A stretch of 64,000 nt of DNA, from assembly GCF_022397915.1 (NCBI RefSeq), contig NZ_JAKEUO010000019.1, forward strand, positions 1 to 64,000. Direction: 5' to 3'. Both the position numbers and the translations under genes were made by a program. Positions 1-9,284 of the stretch are shown piece by piece. Each line of letters begins with the position of its first letter. Within the stretch, counting starts at the first letter, position 1. The notes under the pieces are model-generated. The model made no database searches. It was not told the DNA's origin and worked only from the letters and a program-made list of their open reading frames with translations. The stretch comes from Vibrio sp. Isolate34. Lineage in GTDB: Bacteria > Pseudomonadota > Gammaproteobacteria > Enterobacterales > Vibrionaceae.

Positions 1-156
1 AGAGGGTAGATCCCGCCAAGGAATACCTGTTCTCATTCGATAAAGTATTCCTTCAAATGTCATTCGATGTTCAGTTTTATCGTAAATACGACCTGTACTT
101 TTCATAACTTGGAGTAGCAGTTTCCAGCGAATATCAGTTAGCATTGTTCTTGGCAT
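1..156 (-). CDS. IS5-family transposase, N-terminal part (runs off the left edge)
   Basis: The minus strand encodes 52 residues from an ATG at 154-156, beginning MPRTMLTDIRWKLLLQ and ending in RTGIPWRDLP, without a stop before the window edge. The GIPWRDLP stretch is the hallmark of the DUF4096 N-terminal (DNA-binding) domain of IS5-family (IS427-like) transposases. Only the start is present, so whether the element is intact cannot be judged. The outer end of the element should lie at about 160-210, but I could not fix the terminal repeat without the other end. Confidence 0.8.
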   Translation of the reverse strand, partial: MPRTMLTDIRWKLLLQVMKSTGRIYDKTEHRMTFEGILYRMRTGIPWRDLPS

Positions 157-289
157 GGTATTGGTTATGGTTTTACTTTTGGCGAAGCAAATTATAACTC
201 TTTACCATGCTGTTCAAAAAACACTCTCGAAAGATCAACATGCCCTAGTTTCTGTTCAAACGGCCTGTCGTAATTTTGATTATTAAAAA

Positions 290-305
290 AGGCGTCTGGA
301 TGGCT
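290..305. promoter_or_regulatory. Possible upstream MetJ (met box) site
   Basis: Two adjacent octamers, AGGCGTCT (7 of 8 to the consensus AGACGTCT) and GGATGGCT (5 of 8), lie 195-210 bp before metR. This is far from metR, so the site may have served a divergent methionine gene. Confidence 0.45.
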
Positions 306-402
306 AAACTATCTACCCAATAGGAATAATGAACAACGTCCAAATATTCATCTTGTTTATTAAAAATATTCATCTTGAATAAACCAAAGATGAGGAACTT
401 AA

Positions 403-426
403 ATCCATCTGGACATCTAGACGTTT
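403..426. promoter_or_regulatory. MetJ operator (three tandem met boxes) upstream of metR
   Basis: Three contiguous octamers, ATCCATCT, GGACATCT and AGACGTTT, match the met box AGACGTCT at 5, 6 and 7 of 8 positions. MetJ binds tandem met boxes cooperatively with S-adenosylmethionine as corepressor. The site lies 74-97 bp before the metR start, a normal place for repression of metR. Confidence 0.7.
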
Positions 427-499
427 ACAAATAATAAAAAAACCCGTAGGGTGATTATTAAGAAATATTGAATTGGCTTAGGGAATATGAGGAATACTC

Positions 500-1411
500 A
501 TGATAGAGCTTAAACACCTTCGAACATTGACCACCTTGAGAGACAGCGGCTCACTGACAGCAACTGCAACCTCTCTTCACTTGACGCAGTCGGCGCTTTC
601 TCACCAATTGAAAGACCTTGAGGCGCGTATTGGCGGTCAGCTTTTCCTTCGTAAAACTAGGCCAGTTAAATTCACCTCTGAAGGTGAGATTTTGCTTAAG
701 CTCGCCGATGAGATACAGCCAAGAATCGCTAAAGCAGAGAACGAGCTCGCAAGCCTGAAAGAGGATGTGAATGGGCGTTTGCACATGGCGATCGAGTGTC
801 ACTCATGCTTCCAATGGTTAATGCCCGCTTTGAAGGAGTACCAAGTTGCTTGGCCAAGCGTGACATTAGATTTTTCATCGGGCTTTGGTTTTGAACCCCT
901 ACCCGCATTAATGGCTGGCGAATTAGACTTGGTGATCACCTCAGACATTCAGCCGCGTTCAGAAGTTCACTACGAGCCACTTTTCGATTTCGAGATGCGT
1001 TTGATCACTGCAATTAATTCGCCTTTGGCTGACAAACCAAGCATTGAACCGCAAGATCTTAGCGATCTCACTATGCTTTCCTACCCTGTTCAAAAGCAGC
1101 GCTTGGATGTAGTGAAGCACTTTTTGCAACCTGCTGGTATTGAACCGAAGAAATGGAAACAGGCTGACAACACATTGATGTTGGTTCAAATGGTATCGGC
1201 AGGGCTAGGTGTCGCGGCATTGCCAAATTGGGCAATCAGTGAGTTTTCACGACAAGGCTTAATCGCCAGTAAGCCATTAGGGAAAGGACTCTCGAGAAGA
1301 CTGTTTGCAGCGGTGAGAAACTCAGAAAAAGACAAGCGCTACCTACAGGCTTTCTTTAGCACAGCAAGGCAGCAAAGTAAGAGTCACCTTGATGGTATTG
1401 AGGTCGTTTAA
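500..1411 (+). CDS. metR: LysR-type regulator MetR, activator of methionine biosynthesis
   Basis: A 303-aa LysR-family protein. It has an N-terminal winged helix-turn-helix (about residues 1-60, with SLTATATSLHLTQSALSHQLKDLE) followed by a periplasmic-binding-protein-like effector domain. Length and sequence (IECHSCFQWLMPAL, GFGFEPLPALMAGELDLVITSD) are those of MetR, which responds to homocysteine and activates metE/metH-type genes. Met boxes upstream support the call, since metR is MetJ-repressed in enterobacteria. In many gammaproteobacteria metR is divergent from metE. Here the upstream side ends in an IS element instead, so metE is not visible. A terminator hairpin follows the gene. Confidence 0.92.
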   Translation: MIELKHLRTLTTLRDSGSLTATATSLHLTQSALSHQLKDLEARIGGQLFLRKTRPVKFTSEGEILLKLADEIQPRIAKAENELASLKEDVNGRLHMAIECHSCFQWLMPALKEYQVAWPSVTLDFSSGFGFEPLPALMAGELDLVITSDIQPRSEVHYEPLFDFEMRLITAINSPLADKPSIEPQDLSDLTMLSYPVQKQRLDVVKHFLQPAGIEPKKWKQADNTLMLVQMVSAGLGVAALPNWAISEFSRQGLIASKPLGKGLSRRLFAAVRNSEKDKRYLQAFFSTARQQSKSHLDGIEVV

Positions 1412-1472
1412 CAATAACCATCATCAGCTAACTCCGCTTACACCAAGCACAAGAGACAAATGCCAGAAACAA

Positions 1473-1502
1473 AAAAAGTCACAGATAATCTGTGACTTTT
1501 TA
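1473..1502. terminator. Rho-independent terminator after metR (bidirectional)
   Basis: A perfect 13-bp stem, AAAAAGTCACAGA / TCTGTGACTTTTT, with a 3-nt loop and T-runs on both strands. It can end both metR and the convergent DUF4250 gene. Confidence 0.85.
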
Positions 1503-1550
1503 GTTTCAGTACCGATGATTTTCGATATCTGTTGATTCGCGAAAAATAGA

Positions 1551-1751
1551 CTATCTTGCGTAAGATTTAAACTGGTTAGTCAGTGGGTCGTATTGATAGC
1601 CAAGCATATCAAGCTTACCGACGACACTTTCTATATCCATCTCATACATGCTAATGAGCTCTTCAAAACTGTCGCACTCTAAGCGCAGTTTCTCGTTCAC
1701 TATTCCCAGCAAGATAATGCTATCCAAACTTTTGACGTTGCTTAAATCCAT
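1551..1751 (-). CDS. DUF4250 domain-containing small protein
   Basis: A 66-aa acidic protein starting MDLSNVKSLDSIILLGIVNEKLR and ending LGYQYDPLTNQFKSYAR. The spacing of IVNEKLR, the central acidic helix and the C-terminal GYQYD..NQFK match DUF4250, a short cytoplasmic family of unknown function common in Vibrio and Firmicutes. It has no signal peptide or membrane segment. It stands alone, convergent with metR and sharing its terminator. Confidence 0.75.
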   Translation of the reverse strand: MDLSNVKSLDSIILLGIVNEKLRLECDSFEELISMYEMDIESVVGKLDMLGYQYDPLTNQFKSYAR

Positions 1752-1864
1752 CTCGTACTCCTTACGAACACACTAACTAAAATTAAGTTTAGAACGCTTA
1801 CTAAGGTCACGCTAAAAAACAGATCACACTTCTTAAATCAGATACGTGGTTACCATACCCAAAG

Positions 1865-2545
1865 TTACAGAGCCCAAACTGGCGTTAAACCAACAGCAGC
1901 CGCTAATAACATCAGCAATGAAACCGTCAGTTGAAGCTTTTCAGGTGTCTTAACGAACAGTAGATGCCAACACCACACCACGATAGAAGAGATCAACAAA
2001 GCAAAGCTAAATAGCAAAGTGGAAATTACTGGCTCTAACTGAGCTTCAGAGAGTGAGTAAACATTCACGACTGTCGCCAGTACCACCAACATACCCGTCA
2101 ATACACCCACCACAGGAAGAACACGGTGGAACGCTTGCAAACGCGTTCTTGCGATCGTCAGCAGTAAATGACCAAACGCAGCGCCTAACAATACCACCAA
2201 CAGCAGAGTCGTAATGATACCGACTGTGGTTGCTTGCTCAGTCGCTTGAATAGCAACGTACGACAACGCCAAACCACACGCCAAATACATTACCCAGATA
2301 GGACCAGAATCACGTGTCTTTTTGGTTTGAACTTGAGAATAGAAATAAAAGATTGCGAACACGACCAGAAAGGCTTCAATTTTCACTGAGGCAACCGCCA
2401 GCCACAACACGCCAATTGCAGGTAACATCTTGTGAATACGGCCACGTTGTCCCGGGCAAATATCCCCTTTCACCAAGATGAGGGTTAAGATCAGTTGGGC
2501 TCCTAAAAGCATTGGAGCAAATTGTACTAATAACGTTTCGACCAT
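1865..2545 (-). CDS. Integral membrane protein of unknown function
   Basis: A 226-aa protein made almost entirely of hydrophobic helices. About seven membrane segments are visible, from [21 protein letters not shown] near the N-terminus to [21 protein letters not shown] at the C-terminus. I do not recognise a named family or catalytic motif. The composition and codon use look like ordinary chromosomal genes. It is divergent from ygiQ across about 240 bp. Transporter, sensor or assembly roles are all possible, and the sequence does not decide. Confidence 0.7.
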   Translation of the reverse strand: MVETLLVQFAPMLLGAQLILTLILVKGDICPGQRGRIHKMLPAIGVLWLAVASVKIEAFLVVFAIFYFYSQVQTKKTRDSGPIWVMYLACGLALSYVAIQATEQATTVGIITTLLLVVLLGAAFGHLLLTIARTRLQAFHRVLPVVGVLTGMLVVLATVVNVYSLSEAQLEPVISTLLFSFALLISSIVVWCWHLLFVKTPEKLQLTVSLLMLLAAAVGLTPVWAL

Positions 2546-2782
2546 TGTGGATCTACTTCTTCAGACTTATTTTCGCGAATAATATCAAAAACTGCAGCGA
2601 ACACTAATCAAAATCACAAATTAGCGACGTTATTCAAGGCTTCAACTATGCTGTTGCATGGCTCTTTTGCTGCTTTTAAAAGCGATAACACGAAAGACAT
2701 CAGAACTAACAGGGACATGTTCTACTGGCTAGTCAGGGCGCATGTCGCTATAATTCCCGCCTCAAAAATCAGAGGTCGAAAT

Positions 2783-5182
2783 ATGTACAGCGATATCACT
2801 CCTATTCACGAACACAAAAAATACTGGGCCGAGTGCTACGGAACTGCACCCTTTTTGCCTACCAGTAGAAAGGAGATGGATGCTCTTGGATGGGATAGCT
2901 GTGACATTATTATTGTAACTGGTGACGCTTATGTCGATCACCCGAGCTTTGGTATGGCTATCATTGGCCGTCTTCTTGAAGCTCAAGGTTTCCGCGTGGG
3001 CATTATTGCTCAACCTAAGTGGGACAATAAAGATGCCTTCATGAAGCTAGGTAAACCTAACCTATTCTTCGGCATCACAGCGGGTAACATGGACTCCATG
3101 ATCAACCGCTACACCTCTGATCGCAAATTACGTCACGATGATGCTTACACGCCAAATAACGAAGGTGGTAAGCGTCCTGACCGTGCAACTCTGGTTTATT
3201 CTCAGCGTTGTCGCGAAGCCTACAAAGGCACACCAATCGTTCTTGGTGGTATTGAAGCGAGCTTGCGCCGTGTTGCGCACTACGATTACTGGTCGGATAA
3301 AGTTCGTCGCTCTGTATTGTTTGATGCAAAAGCAGACATCCTTCTTTTTGGTAACGCTGAGCGCGCACTGGTTGAAGTGGCACACCGCATCGCTGATGGC
3401 GAAGACATGTCAACGCTGACAGATATTCGCGGTACGGCAATCAATCTTGCTGCAGCGCCTGAAGGCTTCAAAATCATCGACTCTTCTCGTATCGAAAAGC
3501 CGAACAAAGCTTACGTGCCGGTAAACCCGTACGAAGTGGAAACGCAATGTGATACTAAGAAGGATGAGAAAGAAGAAGTAAAAGCGCAGCCGATCACGAT
3601 TCGCCCTTCTCGTCACGATGCAAAAACAACAGCCGTTCGTATCCCTGCATACGAGAAGCTAAACAACGACCGTATTCTTTACGCTCACGCTAGCCGTATC
3701 TTGCACCTAGAGACAAACCCGTACTCAGGTCGTGCTTTGATTCAACGTCACGGTGACCGTGAACTTTGGGTTAACCAAGCACCAATTCCACTGACGACTG
3801 AAGAGATGGATTACGTGTTTGGCCTTGCTTACAAGCGTGTTCCTCACCCGATGTATGGCAAAGCGAAGATTCCTGCATACGACATGATCAAAACCTCGGT
3901 GAACATCATGCGTGGTTGTTTTGGTGGTTGTTCTTTCTGTTCAATCACAGAGCACGAAGGTCGTATCATTCAAAACCGTTCGAAAGAATCTATCTTGGAT
4001 GAGATCGAAGACATTAAAGATAAAGTACCTGGCTTTACCGGTACGATTTCTGACTTGGGTGGCCCAACGGCGAACATGTACCGTTTAGGTTGTTCAGATC
4101 CGAAAGCAGAGATTAACTGTCGTCGTCCATCATGTGTGTTCCCTAAAATCTGTGAGAAGCTAAACACAGACCACCAACACACGATTGACCTGTACCGCTC
4201 TGCGAGAAAAGTACCGGGCGTTAAGAAGATCATGATTGCTTCTGGTGTTCGCTACGACTTGGCGATTGAATCTCCGGAATACGTGCGTGAGCTTGTGACG
4301 CACCACGTAGGTGGCTACTTGAAGATTGCTCCAGAGCATACTGAAAAAGGCCCTCTGGATCTGATGATGAAGCCGGGCATGGGCACTTACGATCGTTTCA
4401 AAGAGATGTTCGAGAAGTACAGCGCGGAAGCCGGTAAGAAACAGTATCTAATTCCTTACTTCATCTCGGCTCACCCGGGCACAGAAGATGAAGACATGCT
4501 TAACCTTGCGTTGTGGCTGAAAAAGCACAACTACGAGTGTGACCAAGTACAGAACTTCTACCCATCGCCAATGTGTAATGCAACGTCGATGTACTACTCA
4601 GAGACTAACCCTCTGAAGCGTGTGAAATATAAGAAGCGTGAAGATGTGCCAGTACCTAAAGGTGACCGTCAACGTCGTCTGCATAAAGCACTGCTTCGTT
4701 ACCACGATCCAGAAAACTGGAAGATCATCCGTGAAGCGCTAATCGATATGGGTAAGAAACACCTTATCGGTGACAAGCCGGGCTGTTTGATTCCGGAAGA
4801 AGACTTTGATGCACAAACACCTGCACAACGTCGTAAATCTGGTCGTCACGGATCGCAGCGTTTTGCAACGAAGCACAGCAAATCTCAACCGGGTTTAGGC
4901 GGCGAGAAGCCACGCAACCATTCCAAATCTGGTGACAATAAGCCTGGTGGTAAAAAGCCGAATGGTAACGGTAACAGCCAAGGCAATGCTAACCAAGGTA
5001 ACGGAAAGCAAAACGGTGGCGGTAATGGCAACGCTCGTAAGCCAGCTACTGGCTTCATTAAGAAAGGCCCTGGTGGTCAATCACAAGGCAATGGCGGCGG
5101 AAACCGCAACAAAGCCGGCAATGGTCAAGGTGGCAAACCTGCTGGCAACGGAAAGAATCGCCAACGCGCGACACAACGCTAA
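2783..5182 (+). CDS. ygiQ: YgiQ-family radical SAM protein
   Basis: A 799-aa protein from an ATG at 2783, preceded by the SD-like AGAGGTC. An in-frame upstream start at 2648 would add 45 residues with no family similarity. The N-terminus ([38 protein letters not shown]) is YgiQ-like and lacks a clear cobalamin motif. The radical SAM core has [10 protein letters not shown], the CxxxCxxC [4Fe-4S] ligands. The C-terminal about 110 residues are low-complexity, rich in Gly, Asn, Lys and Gln (repeats such as [15 protein letters not shown]). This tail is probably disordered and perhaps nucleic-acid binding. The enzyme's substrate is not established. Confidence 0.9.
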   Translation: MYSDITPIHEHKKYWAECYGTAPFLPTSRKEMDALGWDSCDIIIVTGDAYVDHPSFGMAIIGRLLEAQGFRVGIIAQPKWDNKDAFMKLGKPNLFFGITAGNMDSMINRYTSDRKLRHDDAYTPNNEGGKRPDRATLVYSQRCREAYKGTPIVLGGIEASLRRVAHYDYWSDKVRRSVLFDAKADILLFGNAERALVEVAHRIADGEDMSTLTDIRGTAINLAAAPEGFKIIDSSRIEKPNKAYVPVNPYEVETQCDTKKDEKEEVKAQPITIRPSRHDAKTTAVRIPAYEKLNNDRILYAHASRILHLETNPYSGRALIQRHGDRELWVNQAPIPLTTEEMDYVFGLAYKRVPHPMYGKAKIPAYDMIKTSVNIMRGCFGGCSFCSITEHEGRIIQNRSKESILDEIEDIKDKVPGFTGTISDLGGPTANMYRLGCSDPKAEINCRRPSCVFPKICEKLNTDHQHTIDLYRSARKVPGVKKIMIASGVRYDLAIESPEYVRELVTHHVGGYLKIAPEHTEKGPLDLMMKPGMGTYDRFKEMFEKYSAEAGKKQYLIPYFISAHPGTEDEDMLNLALWLKKHNYECDQVQNFYPSPMCNATSMYYSETNPLKRVKYKKREDVPVPKGDRQRRLHKALLRYHDPENWKIIREALIDMGKKHLIGDKPGCLIPEEDFDAQTPAQRRKSGRHGSQRFATKHSKSQPGLGGEKPRNHSKSGDNKPGGKKPNGNGNSQGNANQGNGKQNGGGNGNARKPATGFIKKGPGGQSQGNGGGNRNKAGNGQGGKPAGNGKNRQRATQR

Positions 5183-5218
5183 TATTGTGAGCCAATAAAC
5201 TTAGTCATAATAAAATAC

Positions 5219-5247
5219 AAAGCGCAGCTATTTAGCTGCGCTTTTTT
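5219..5247 (+). terminator. Rho-independent terminator after ygiQ
   Basis: Stem AAAGCGCAGCTA / TAGCTGCGCTTT with a 2-nt loop, followed by a T-run. Confidence 0.88.
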
Positions 5248-5283
5248 GTGTCTTGAAGCTTTTCCAAGCCGTAACCAGTACAG

Positions 5284-5922
5284 TTATGAACGCTGCCACT
5301 GATCCGGATAATGGATGATGTTATGGAAAACCGCTTGTTCAGTTCCGATGTTCTTGTATCCATGAAGTTGTTCGGCATTAAAACGCACCGCTTGTCCCGG
5401 ACTCAGTTCATACCAGCTATCATCGAAGAACACCGCCATACGACCTGAGACACACAAGATATGCTCAATCACCCCAGTACTGTGTGGTTCAGAATAGTGC
5501 TCATAGTTCTCTGCTAGCCCAAGCTCATACACTTCAAAGCCTAACGAGGGTTCAAAAGGAAAAACAACACTGACTGAGAAGCCCTTATTCAGGCTTTCAT
5601 CGCGCAGTTCATTAGCGTCTCGGAACAAGCTCACCAATTCATCACTAGAGCAAGACAGAATCAAGCTAGAAAACGAAACGTTCAAGCCCGTCGCGATTTG
5701 CCATAACTTGGCTACGGTCGGGCTAGACTCTCCACGCTCAATCTGACCGAGCATCGCTTTACTGACTCCAGTCGCCTTTGCGGTCGCGTCTAGGCTCCAC
5801 CCTTTCTCTTTACGAATTCGTTTTAGGTTGTGGCTGACTTGCAACTCGTCTTGACCACTTAAGCTCTCTTTTAGATTAACGCTAGCTTCTACATTCATGT
5901 TCTTCGGCATGTTTTCGTTCAT
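5284..5922 (-). CDS. XRE-family regulator with cupin domain (YdcN-like)
   Basis: A 212-aa protein with an N-terminal lambda-repressor-type helix-turn-helix (about residues 30-85, LKRIRKEKGWSLDATAKATGVSKAMLGQIERG). A C-terminal cupin barrel follows (about 125-205, with HSTGVIEHILCVSGRMAVFF and LSPGQAVRFNAEQLHGY), a standard small-molecule sensing arrangement. It is divergent from a BenE-type transporter, exactly as ydcN is paired with ydcO in E. coli. It probably represses that gene through the palindrome in the 130-bp gap. Several in-frame ATGs occur in the first nine residues, so the exact start is uncertain. Confidence 0.85.
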   Translation of the reverse strand: MNENMPKNMNVEASVNLKESLSGQDELQVSHNLKRIRKEKGWSLDATAKATGVSKAMLGQIERGESSPTVAKLWQIATGLNVSFSSLILSCSSDELVSLFRDANELRDESLNKGFSVSVVFPFEPSLGFEVYELGLAENYEHYSEPHSTGVIEHILCVSGRMAVFFDDSWYELSPGQAVRFNAEQLHGYKNIGTEQAVFHNIIHYPDQWQRS

Positions 5923-5985
5923 CTACCTACTTAAGTTTGCTCATGACTAAAATTATCACGAACAAAATTTATACAAATAACACTT

Positions 5986-6037
5986 GTGCGCTATAACGCA
6001 CGAATGCTAAGTTAGTTCTATGTATGTTATAACGCAC
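5986..6037. promoter_or_regulatory. Palindromic operator plus half-site between the XRE-cupin gene and the BenE gene
   Basis: GTGCGCTATAACGCAC at 5986-6001 is a near-perfect palindrome. The half-site TATAACGCAC recurs exactly at 6028-6037, 36 bp downstream (between the palindrome and the transporter start). Placement between a divergent regulator/transporter pair makes it the likely binding site of the XRE-cupin protein. Confidence 0.65.
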
Positions 6038-6053
6038 AACGAGAGTGGTTAGT

Positions 6054-7268
6054 ATGGGTCAGATTAAGTTTTCTCACATCAGTACTGGTTTTATTGCAGT
6101 ATTTATCGGTTATGCGAGTGCGGCGGCGATCATCTTCCAAGCGGCGACCAGTGCAGGATCAAGTCAGCAACAGATCGCTTCATGGTTTTGGGCGCTCGGA
6201 ATTGGTATGGGTGTGTCGACGATTTCGCTTTCGTGGCGATACAAACAGCCAGTCGTGACCGCATGGTCTACGCCCGGTGCTGCGCTACTTATCACCTCGT
6301 TGGATGGGCTCACCGTAGAGCAAGCTGTGGCGATCTTCCTATTTAGCTCGCTGCTGATCACCATTACGGGTCTAACAGGCATCTTTGATACGCTACTTAA
6401 GAGAATCCCCACATCGATTGCCTCTGCAATGCTAGCAGGTGTGTTGTGGATGTTTGGCATCGGAATATTTACCTCTTTGTCTCAAGAAGCAATTATCATC
6501 GGCACTATGTTAGCCGCGTATATTTTTGCTAAGCCTAAGTTTGGTAATTTGTTGATTCCTTTTATCTTACTGCTTGCCGTTATCATGAGTGGCGTCGCGG
6601 GGAAACTCGATTTATCGGATGTGAGCTTAACGCTGACTCAACCTATGTTCATCACCCCAGATTTTGACTTGGCGTCGCTGTTGAGTGTTGGAATTCCACT
6701 ATTTGTGGTAACAATGGCATCGCAAAACCTTCCTGGGTTCGCGGTGTTAAAAGCCAACGGCTATAACCCACCAGCATCACGAATTATCACAACAACAGGC
6801 ATTACGGGGTTATTACTTGCGCCCTTTGGCGGCTTTGCCTTTAACTTGGCAGCGTTAACAGGCGCAATATGCATGAGCCCGAACGCTGACCCAAACCCGA
6901 AAAGTCGTTATAAGGCAGCACTGGCGATGGGAGGTTTCTATCTGTTGGCAGGGATATTAGGCACAACTTTTGTGTCTCTGTTCTCATCGGTTCCGCAAGC
7001 CATCATTATAACCATTGCGGGATTAGCCTTATTGCCAACTCTTGCGAACTGCCTAACGACGGCACTTGCTGATGAGATACATAGAGAGGCTGCACTCCTC
7101 ACCTTCTTGCTTACCGCTTCTGGGATTAATTTTGCCGGAGTTGGCAGCGCGTTTTGGGGATTGGGTTTAGGTTTAATTTGTTACGCGATCAAGAACTGGC
7201 AACTAAAAGCGGCTCAAACGAAACAGGCTCTACCTACACAAGCGAACGAAGGCAAAGAGCAGAGTTAG
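6054..7268 (+). CDS. BenE-family transporter (YdcO-like)
   Basis: A 404-aa polytopic inner-membrane protein from the ATG at 6054, with GAGAG 9 nt upstream; a GTG at 6045 is also possible. Many membrane helices and the family features SAAAIIFQAA, TAWSTPGAALL and GFAVLKANGYNPP identify the BenE/YdcO family, named for benzoate/H+ symport. The true substrate is unknown. The cupin regulator suggests it may be a small organic compound. A terminator follows. Confidence 0.88.
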   Translation: MGQIKFSHISTGFIAVFIGYASAAAIIFQAATSAGSSQQQIASWFWALGIGMGVSTISLSWRYKQPVVTAWSTPGAALLITSLDGLTVEQAVAIFLFSSLLITITGLTGIFDTLLKRIPTSIASAMLAGVLWMFGIGIFTSLSQEAIIIGTMLAAYIFAKPKFGNLLIPFILLLAVIMSGVAGKLDLSDVSLTLTQPMFITPDFDLASLLSVGIPLFVVTMASQNLPGFAVLKANGYNPPASRIITTTGITGLLLAPFGGFAFNLAALTGAICMSPNADPNPKSRYKAALAMGGFYLLAGILGTTFVSLFSSVPQAIIITIAGLALLPTLANCLTTALADEIHREAALLTFLLTASGINFAGVGSAFWGLGLGLICYAIKNWQLKAAQTKQALPTQANEGKEQS

Positions 7269-7303
7269 AATTAGCAGTCGTTCTCAATAGTTAACGTTCA
7301 ATA

Positions 7304-7348
7304 GAAAAGGCTAGTCATTGTACGACTTGCCTTTCTCTTTCTTTTTTA
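7304..7348 (+). terminator. Terminator after the BenE-family gene
   Basis: Hairpin of AAAGGCTAGTC and GACTTGCCTTT (one T-T mismatch), followed by a pyrimidine-rich run ending in six T. Confidence 0.65.
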
Positions 7349-7783
7349 GCGGGTAAAGACCCAATACTGACTAAACAGATAGTTCGTCACCATGCCGACC
7401 AAAATACCAACGGCCATCGCGATAAACACAGCGCCAGTAAACGCTGGCAGTAATTCAGTCATCAACTTGAAGCACAAGAGATTAGGTACTGCAGATATCG
7501 ACGCTGAGAACATGAACTTTTGCCACTGAATCAGTTTTTCAGACCAACTACCCTGCCCTTTGAACCCAAAAGTCAGCACACGATTACCAAACCAAGTTGT
7601 CGTTGCAGCCGCAATGAAAGAGCCAATTCTCGCCGTCATTAAAGGCAAACCAACCATGTAATGCAGCAAGGCAAACACCGCACAATCAACAACAAACCCA
7701 CCCACACCAACCACAGCGAACCGAACCATCTTGTGATGGGACTGAAGCCTTTGAGTGTGTGTCTGAAGCTTGTTATTGATCAT
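7346..7783 (-). CDS. GtrA-family membrane protein (putative flippase)
   Basis: About 145 aa from the ATG at 7783, which has AGGG 7 nt upstream. Upstream ATGs to 7819 would overlap the preceding gene by 23 bp. Four membrane helices are visible, with the GtrA signature VRFAVVGVGGFVVDCAVFALL and the C-terminal NYLFSQYWVF. GtrA proteins are thought to flip undecaprenyl-phosphate-linked sugars. It is the last gene of a three-gene operon with GT39-type and GT2-type glycosyltransferases, the usual set for adding a sugar to a surface glycan or lipid A. Confidence 0.87.
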   Translation of the reverse strand: MINNKLQTHTQRLQSHHKMVRFAVVGVGGFVVDCAVFALLHYMVGLPLMTARIGSFIAAATTTWFGNRVLTFGFKGQGSWSEKLIQWQKFMFSASISAVPNLLCFKLMTELLPAFTGAVFIAMAVGILVGMVTNYLFSQYWVFTR

Positions 7784-7796
7784 TTTCAGCCCTGAG

Positions 7797-9284
7797 TTAA
7801 CGCTGAACATCACTTGCACTTCTAATGTGGCTCAGCGACAAATTTGGTTTGATATTTTGGCTATGGCAACTAAACAAAGCGCGCTTTATTTTCACCGTTG
7901 GTTCCAAAATACACGTTAACGCGTTGTCTTTAATCTTGGTTTCTACTTCTGCTCTTTTACCAATCAAATAGAATTTGTCGATGCCATCTAGTTGTTCGAT
8001 ATCAAGCAGTTTTTTTGCTTGCCCGTGGCTATAAAACTGCCCAGAGAACGGTCGTTTACCAACATAAAAACTTGGCGATGAATCGGTGATCTGTTCAAAG
8101 ATGATACGGTCACTCTTCTCGTTCGCCTTGCCTAGATTCAGGTAAACCATCGCTACCATCAGCAACACAGGCAAAACTAAAGCAACGCTAGAGAACCACT
8201 TCTTATCTTTTTCCACTACGAGTATAGCAATCAACAAACCCAGAGCCGGAATACCTGGCAGAACGTAAGCAGGAAGAATATTGCCCGCCATAGTGAAAAG
8301 AATCAGAGGTGAAACCAACCAACACACAAGGAATGAAAACAGCCCGCTATTCTCAGCGTTAATTTCCACAATTTTCTTACGTCGAGCAAACGCCAATATC
8401 GGCAATACAATCGACCAAGGCGCAGCAGCTTGGATCCAGAATATCCAAATCATGCCTCGTGTTTCATCATGAGCGGATCCGTACAGATCCCCTTCCCAAC
8501 CACTGACTACAAAACGCTTAAAGTGTTCACCAACAATAAAGTAATCAATAAAACCCGGTGTCGCCATTTCTGCCATGATGTACCATGGCAGCGCGATCGC
8601 TAACATCACACCTAAGCCAGACAACAGTGGGAAACGTTGCCAAAGCGCTTTGAAAGCACCAAAGAAGCCATGTTGTAATACCAACCAAGGGAAAACTGCG
8701 ATACCCATGATGACAATCGCTACCGGCCCTTTTGCAAGCAAACCTAACGCTAAACCAATAAAGCCAACGTAGCCCCAATTTCTATTGGTCTTCTCATTCC
8801 CTTCTCCCTTCTGAGCCTCTCCTCCTAGCCAACATAGATAGAAACCCAACATGGCAATGGTCATCGCCAAGGTTAACGCGATGTCAGTCATCACTGCGCC
8901 CGCAGCGATAGAGAAAATACCGCATGTCGCCAACACTACGGCTGCGACCAACGCACTTCGTCCTGTTCGCTTCGCCATGTAAGCCGTCAGCAAAATCGTT
9001 ACGACACCCGCTAACCAATGAGGTGCTCTAACGGCAAATTCACTTAGGCCGAACAACTCAATACCCGCAGCACTCATCCATGTAAACAGCGGTGGCTTAC
9101 CCCAGAAAGGAATGCCGTAGTCGAATTGCGGTGTTAACCAGTTTCCTGTTTCCACCATTAAACGAGCCATTTCACCGTAGCGCGCTTCAGTGGTGTCCAT
9201 TAATGGATAAGTTGCCAAAGATAAAAGCCTTAGAATCAATGCAAAAGCCAACAAATACCATAGGTGCGTTCGGTTCAGGCTCAT
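7797..9284 (-). CDS. ArnT/PMT-like glycosyltransferase, GT39/GT83 type
   Basis: A 495-aa protein with about ten to twelve membrane helices. The first periplasmic loop carries DTTEARYGEMARLM and the GKPPLFTW segment typical of the PMT_2/ArnT family, which uses a polyprenyl-phosphate sugar as donor. Downstream loops contain EGDLYGSAHDETRG. Its GT2 partner starts the operon and GtrA follows, so it is probably the transferase that moves a flipped sugar onto lipid A or another surface acceptor. The arnA/B/D genes for aminoarabinose are not present here, so the sugar cannot be named. Confidence 0.85.
   Translation of the reverse strand: MSLNRTHLWYLLAFALILRLLSLATYPLMDTTEARYGEMARLMVETGNWLTPQFDYGIPFWGKPPLFTWMSAAGIELFGLSEFAVRAPHWLAGVVTILLTAYMAKRTGRSALVAAVVLATCGIFSIAAGAVMTDIALTLAMTIAMLGFYLCWLGGEAQKGEGNEKTNRNWGYVGFIGLALGLLAKGPVAIVIMGIAVFPWLVLQHGFFGAFKALWQRFPLLSGLGVMLAIALPWYIMAEMATPGFIDYFIVGEHFKRFVVSGWEGDLYGSAHDETRGMIWIFWIQAAAPWSIVLPILAFARRKKIVEINAENSGLFSFLVCWLVSPLILFTMAGNILPAYVLPGIPALGLLIAILVVEKDKKWFSSVALVLPVLLMVAMVYLNLGKANEKSDRIIFEQITDSSPSFYVGKRPFSGQFYSHGQAKKLLDIEQLDGIDKFYLIGKRAEVETKIKDNALTCILEPTVKIKRALFSCHSQNIKPNLSLSHIRSASDVQR

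Larger units (their letters stand above)
157..499. other. Intergenic region between the IS element and metR
   Basis: This stretch holds the presumed IS end (about 160-210), AT-rich DNA and two clusters of MetJ-like boxes (annotated separately). I see no convincing coding sequence. Its left part was probably once the promoter of a gene divergent from metR, now replaced by or separated from the IS element. Confidence 0.5.

Noticed and set aside
2648-2782. Longer YgiQ with 45 extra N-terminal residues
   Set aside because: The extension has no family similarity, and the ATG at 2783 has its own SD-like sequence and the family start.
3102-3440. Overlapping minus-strand frames inside ygiQ
   Set aside because: These are antisense shadows of a highly expressed gene with no homology or SD.
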